From NCBI GenBank assembly GCA_947243795.1, contig OX365929.1, forward strand, positions 992,001 through 1,056,000: a stretch of 64,000 bases of DNA, read 5' to 3'. The notes under the pieces were generated by a model. It did not search any database and was not told the origin of the DNA. It saw only the letters and a list, made by a program, of their open reading frames with translations. This DNA comes from Saccharomyces uvarum (taxonomy: Eukaryota > Ascomycota > Saccharomycetes > Saccharomycetales > Saccharomycetaceae). How positions within the stretch are numbered: the stretch's first letter is position 1; each line of letters starts with the position of its first letter. Below are positions 62,758 through 64,000 of this stretch, piece after piece. The translations under genes and the position numbers were made by a program.

Positions 62758-63021
62758 CATACTTTTCATACTCTTCACTTTTTCCAGTTTCGGAAAACCA
62801 CTTAATCTTTTATATATTTTTATATTACATTTCCTCTGATAGTTTAAATTTTTTTTTATATCGAATAGATAGTATGCCGTCTTTCTTTGGACCAAAAGCC
62901 GGGAAACACTCAGTGTAAACATTGCCTCCCTTCCTCTCAAAAAGTATAAACTAATCTGAACTTTTAGTTATATTTAATATGTTTGGTCTATATTCTATAT
63001 CGTTAAAGTTATTTCTTCAAG
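62758..63021. other. PDR15-TRS120 convergent 3' region
   Basis: A 264-base AT-rich region between convergent genes. I see no small gene in it. Confidence 0.4.
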
Positions 63022-64000
63022 CTAAATGACGGACAAAACCACTCTTTCGGAATCGAATTGAATGATTCCGTCCTGGTTGTTCGACTTAGAAATGCAAACG
63101 CCGAACTCGTACTGGCCTCTTTCAATTGGAATAATTTCTAAGTTGACCACTGAAGCCTTAGTTGTAGTAATTGACTTGGTTAGCGAACCATTATACAAAA
63201 TTCTTCTGTTTGATCTTGGTAACAGCTTTGATGTCTTTCTATCAAAAATCACAACATCCAAAAAGTTTATAGCGGAATTTTGTTTTCTTCTACATGTGCT
63301 AGTTGGCTCAGCCAATATCTTCAAGTTGGTTCTTTCACCAACTTTGACTTCTGGATTATCAATCAATAGTTGTACTCCAAAAAACAATTTTCCAGTGTAT
63401 ATCGTGGACACCATCTTAAGATCGAACTTCTCTATAAACTTATTGAAATCTACCGAGCCCGTTACAGATTGATCTGTAGTTAGTTTCCAATTACATTTAA
63501 GCTTTGAAATAATATGTTCACGGCACCAAAATTTCTGTCTCATTTCAATAGTCTGTTCCTCGTTCATACCACTTTGTATGAATTGTCTCCCTTGATATAT
63601 CCTCGGTATAGGCATACTTTCAAAATTGTGTTTTTTATAATCAATTTTTCTTATAGGAACAATAATCCTTGAGGTATGGTTGGCTTCTACATGATATTCA
63701 TTACTGGTAAAATCTTCAAATTGAACATTTAACTTAATACCGTCTATCCAAGAATTCCTGAAGTCTAATAATAACAATATGAAATCTCTAGGATGGAGGT
63801 CAGTGTTATTGCGTGTTTGGTTCATTATGCACTTAATCCAATCCACATTTTCAACTTCTGAACCAAAGAACTCATTCAATGGGATAATGTCCATACTTGG
63901 TACCTCAATGGTTCTTCTTAATGTTACCTCATAGGGTATTGATAGCTTTTTCAAATAAATACAGGATTTGTCAGCGGCATTTACGCCATATTCAATCAAC
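63022..64000 (-). CDS. TRS120: Trs120, TRAPPII subunit (C-terminal part; N-terminus beyond the window edge)
   Basis: The last ~326 residues of Trs120, which is about 1290 residues long in S. cerevisiae. It is a TRAPPII-specific subunit that helps activate the Rab GTPases Ypt31/32 at the late Golgi. The frame is open to the window edge and ends at TAG (63022-63024) with ERVVLSVI. The segment is rich in beta strands with Ig-like character, including DFILLLLDFRNSWIDGIKLNVQFEDF and ERTNLKILAEP, in keeping with the ASPM/Ig-like C-terminal domains of this family. Identification rests on order (next to PDR15) and sequence recall. Confidence 0.92.
   Translation of the reverse strand, partial: LIEYGVNAADKSCIYLKKLSIPYEVTLRRTIEVPSMDIIPLNEFFGSEVENVDWIKCIMNQTRNNTDLHPRDFILLLLDFRNSWIDGIKLNVQFEDFTSNEYHVEANHTSRIIVPIRKIDYKKHNFESMPIPRIYQGRQFIQSGMNEEQTIEMRQKFWCREHIISKLKCNWKLTTDQSVTGSVDFNKFIEKFDLKMVSTIYTGKLFFGVQLLIDNPEVKVGERTNLKILAEPTSTCRRKQNSAINFLDVVIFDRKTSKLLPRSNRRILYNGSLTKSITTTKASVVNLEIIPIERGQYEFGVCISKSNNQDGIIQFDSERVVLSVI

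Overview
The window is nuclear DNA of a budding yeast of the genus Saccharomyces. Every gene I recognise is an ortholog of a gene on the right arm of S. cerevisiae chromosome IV, and the order and orientation run without a break from VPS74 (YDR372C) to TRS120 (YDR407C). It does not look like S. cerevisiae itself. Frq1 differs at about five residues, Sdh6 at about six of 79, and Aro10 at many positions from the S. cerevisiae proteins as I remember them. Several lengths also differ (Rvs167, Nkp1, Pho92, Pdr15). A sister species fits best, but I cannot say which one from this window alone.

Layout. 1-12.2 kb: VPS74 (cut by the window edge), FRQ1, PHO92, WIP1, BCS1, ARH1, ATP17, LSM6, RGA2, SDH6. 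12.2-20.9 kb: ARO10 behind a cluster of Aro80-type sites, YRA1 with its long intron, the spliced small gene COI1 (absent from a simple ORF scan), RPP2B, NKP1, ATO3. 21-33.4 kb: EFT2 with extreme codon bias, MUS81, CIN10, RVS167, SAC7. 33.8-46 kb: UBA2, a tRNA-Gly(CCC), a GNAT-like gene (YDR391C), SPT3, SHE9, RPT3, SXM1 and the spliced NCB2. 46-57.5 kb: UTP5, HPT1, URH1, the divergent sporulation pair DIT2/DIT1, RPB7, MRP20. 57.5-64 kb: PDR15 behind palindromic drug-response elements, and the C-terminal part of TRS120 (cut by the window edge).

Functional themes. Many genes serve mitochondria: BCS1, ARH1, ATP17, SDH6, COI1, SHE9, MRP20. BCS1 and ARH1 share a divergent promoter with a palindromic Reb1-type core. 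DIT1 and DIT2 form a two-gene pathway for the dityrosine spore wall. Regulatory sites match gene roles: a PACE box before RPT3, PAC boxes before UTP5 and HPT1, a CCAAT box before ATP17, PDREs before PDR15, and CGG-N7-CGG repeats before ARO10. RGA2, EFT2, SAC7 and PDR15 each have a whole-genome-duplication partner on S. cerevisiae chromosome XV.

I saw no Ty element, solo LTR, DNA transposon or CRISPR array. I found no clearly undescribed system. The best second-look items are the PDR15 promoter palindrome, the ARO10 site cluster, the YRA1 and COI1 introns, the stop-coding microsatellite at SHE9, and the GC-rich stretch around MRP20/PDR15.
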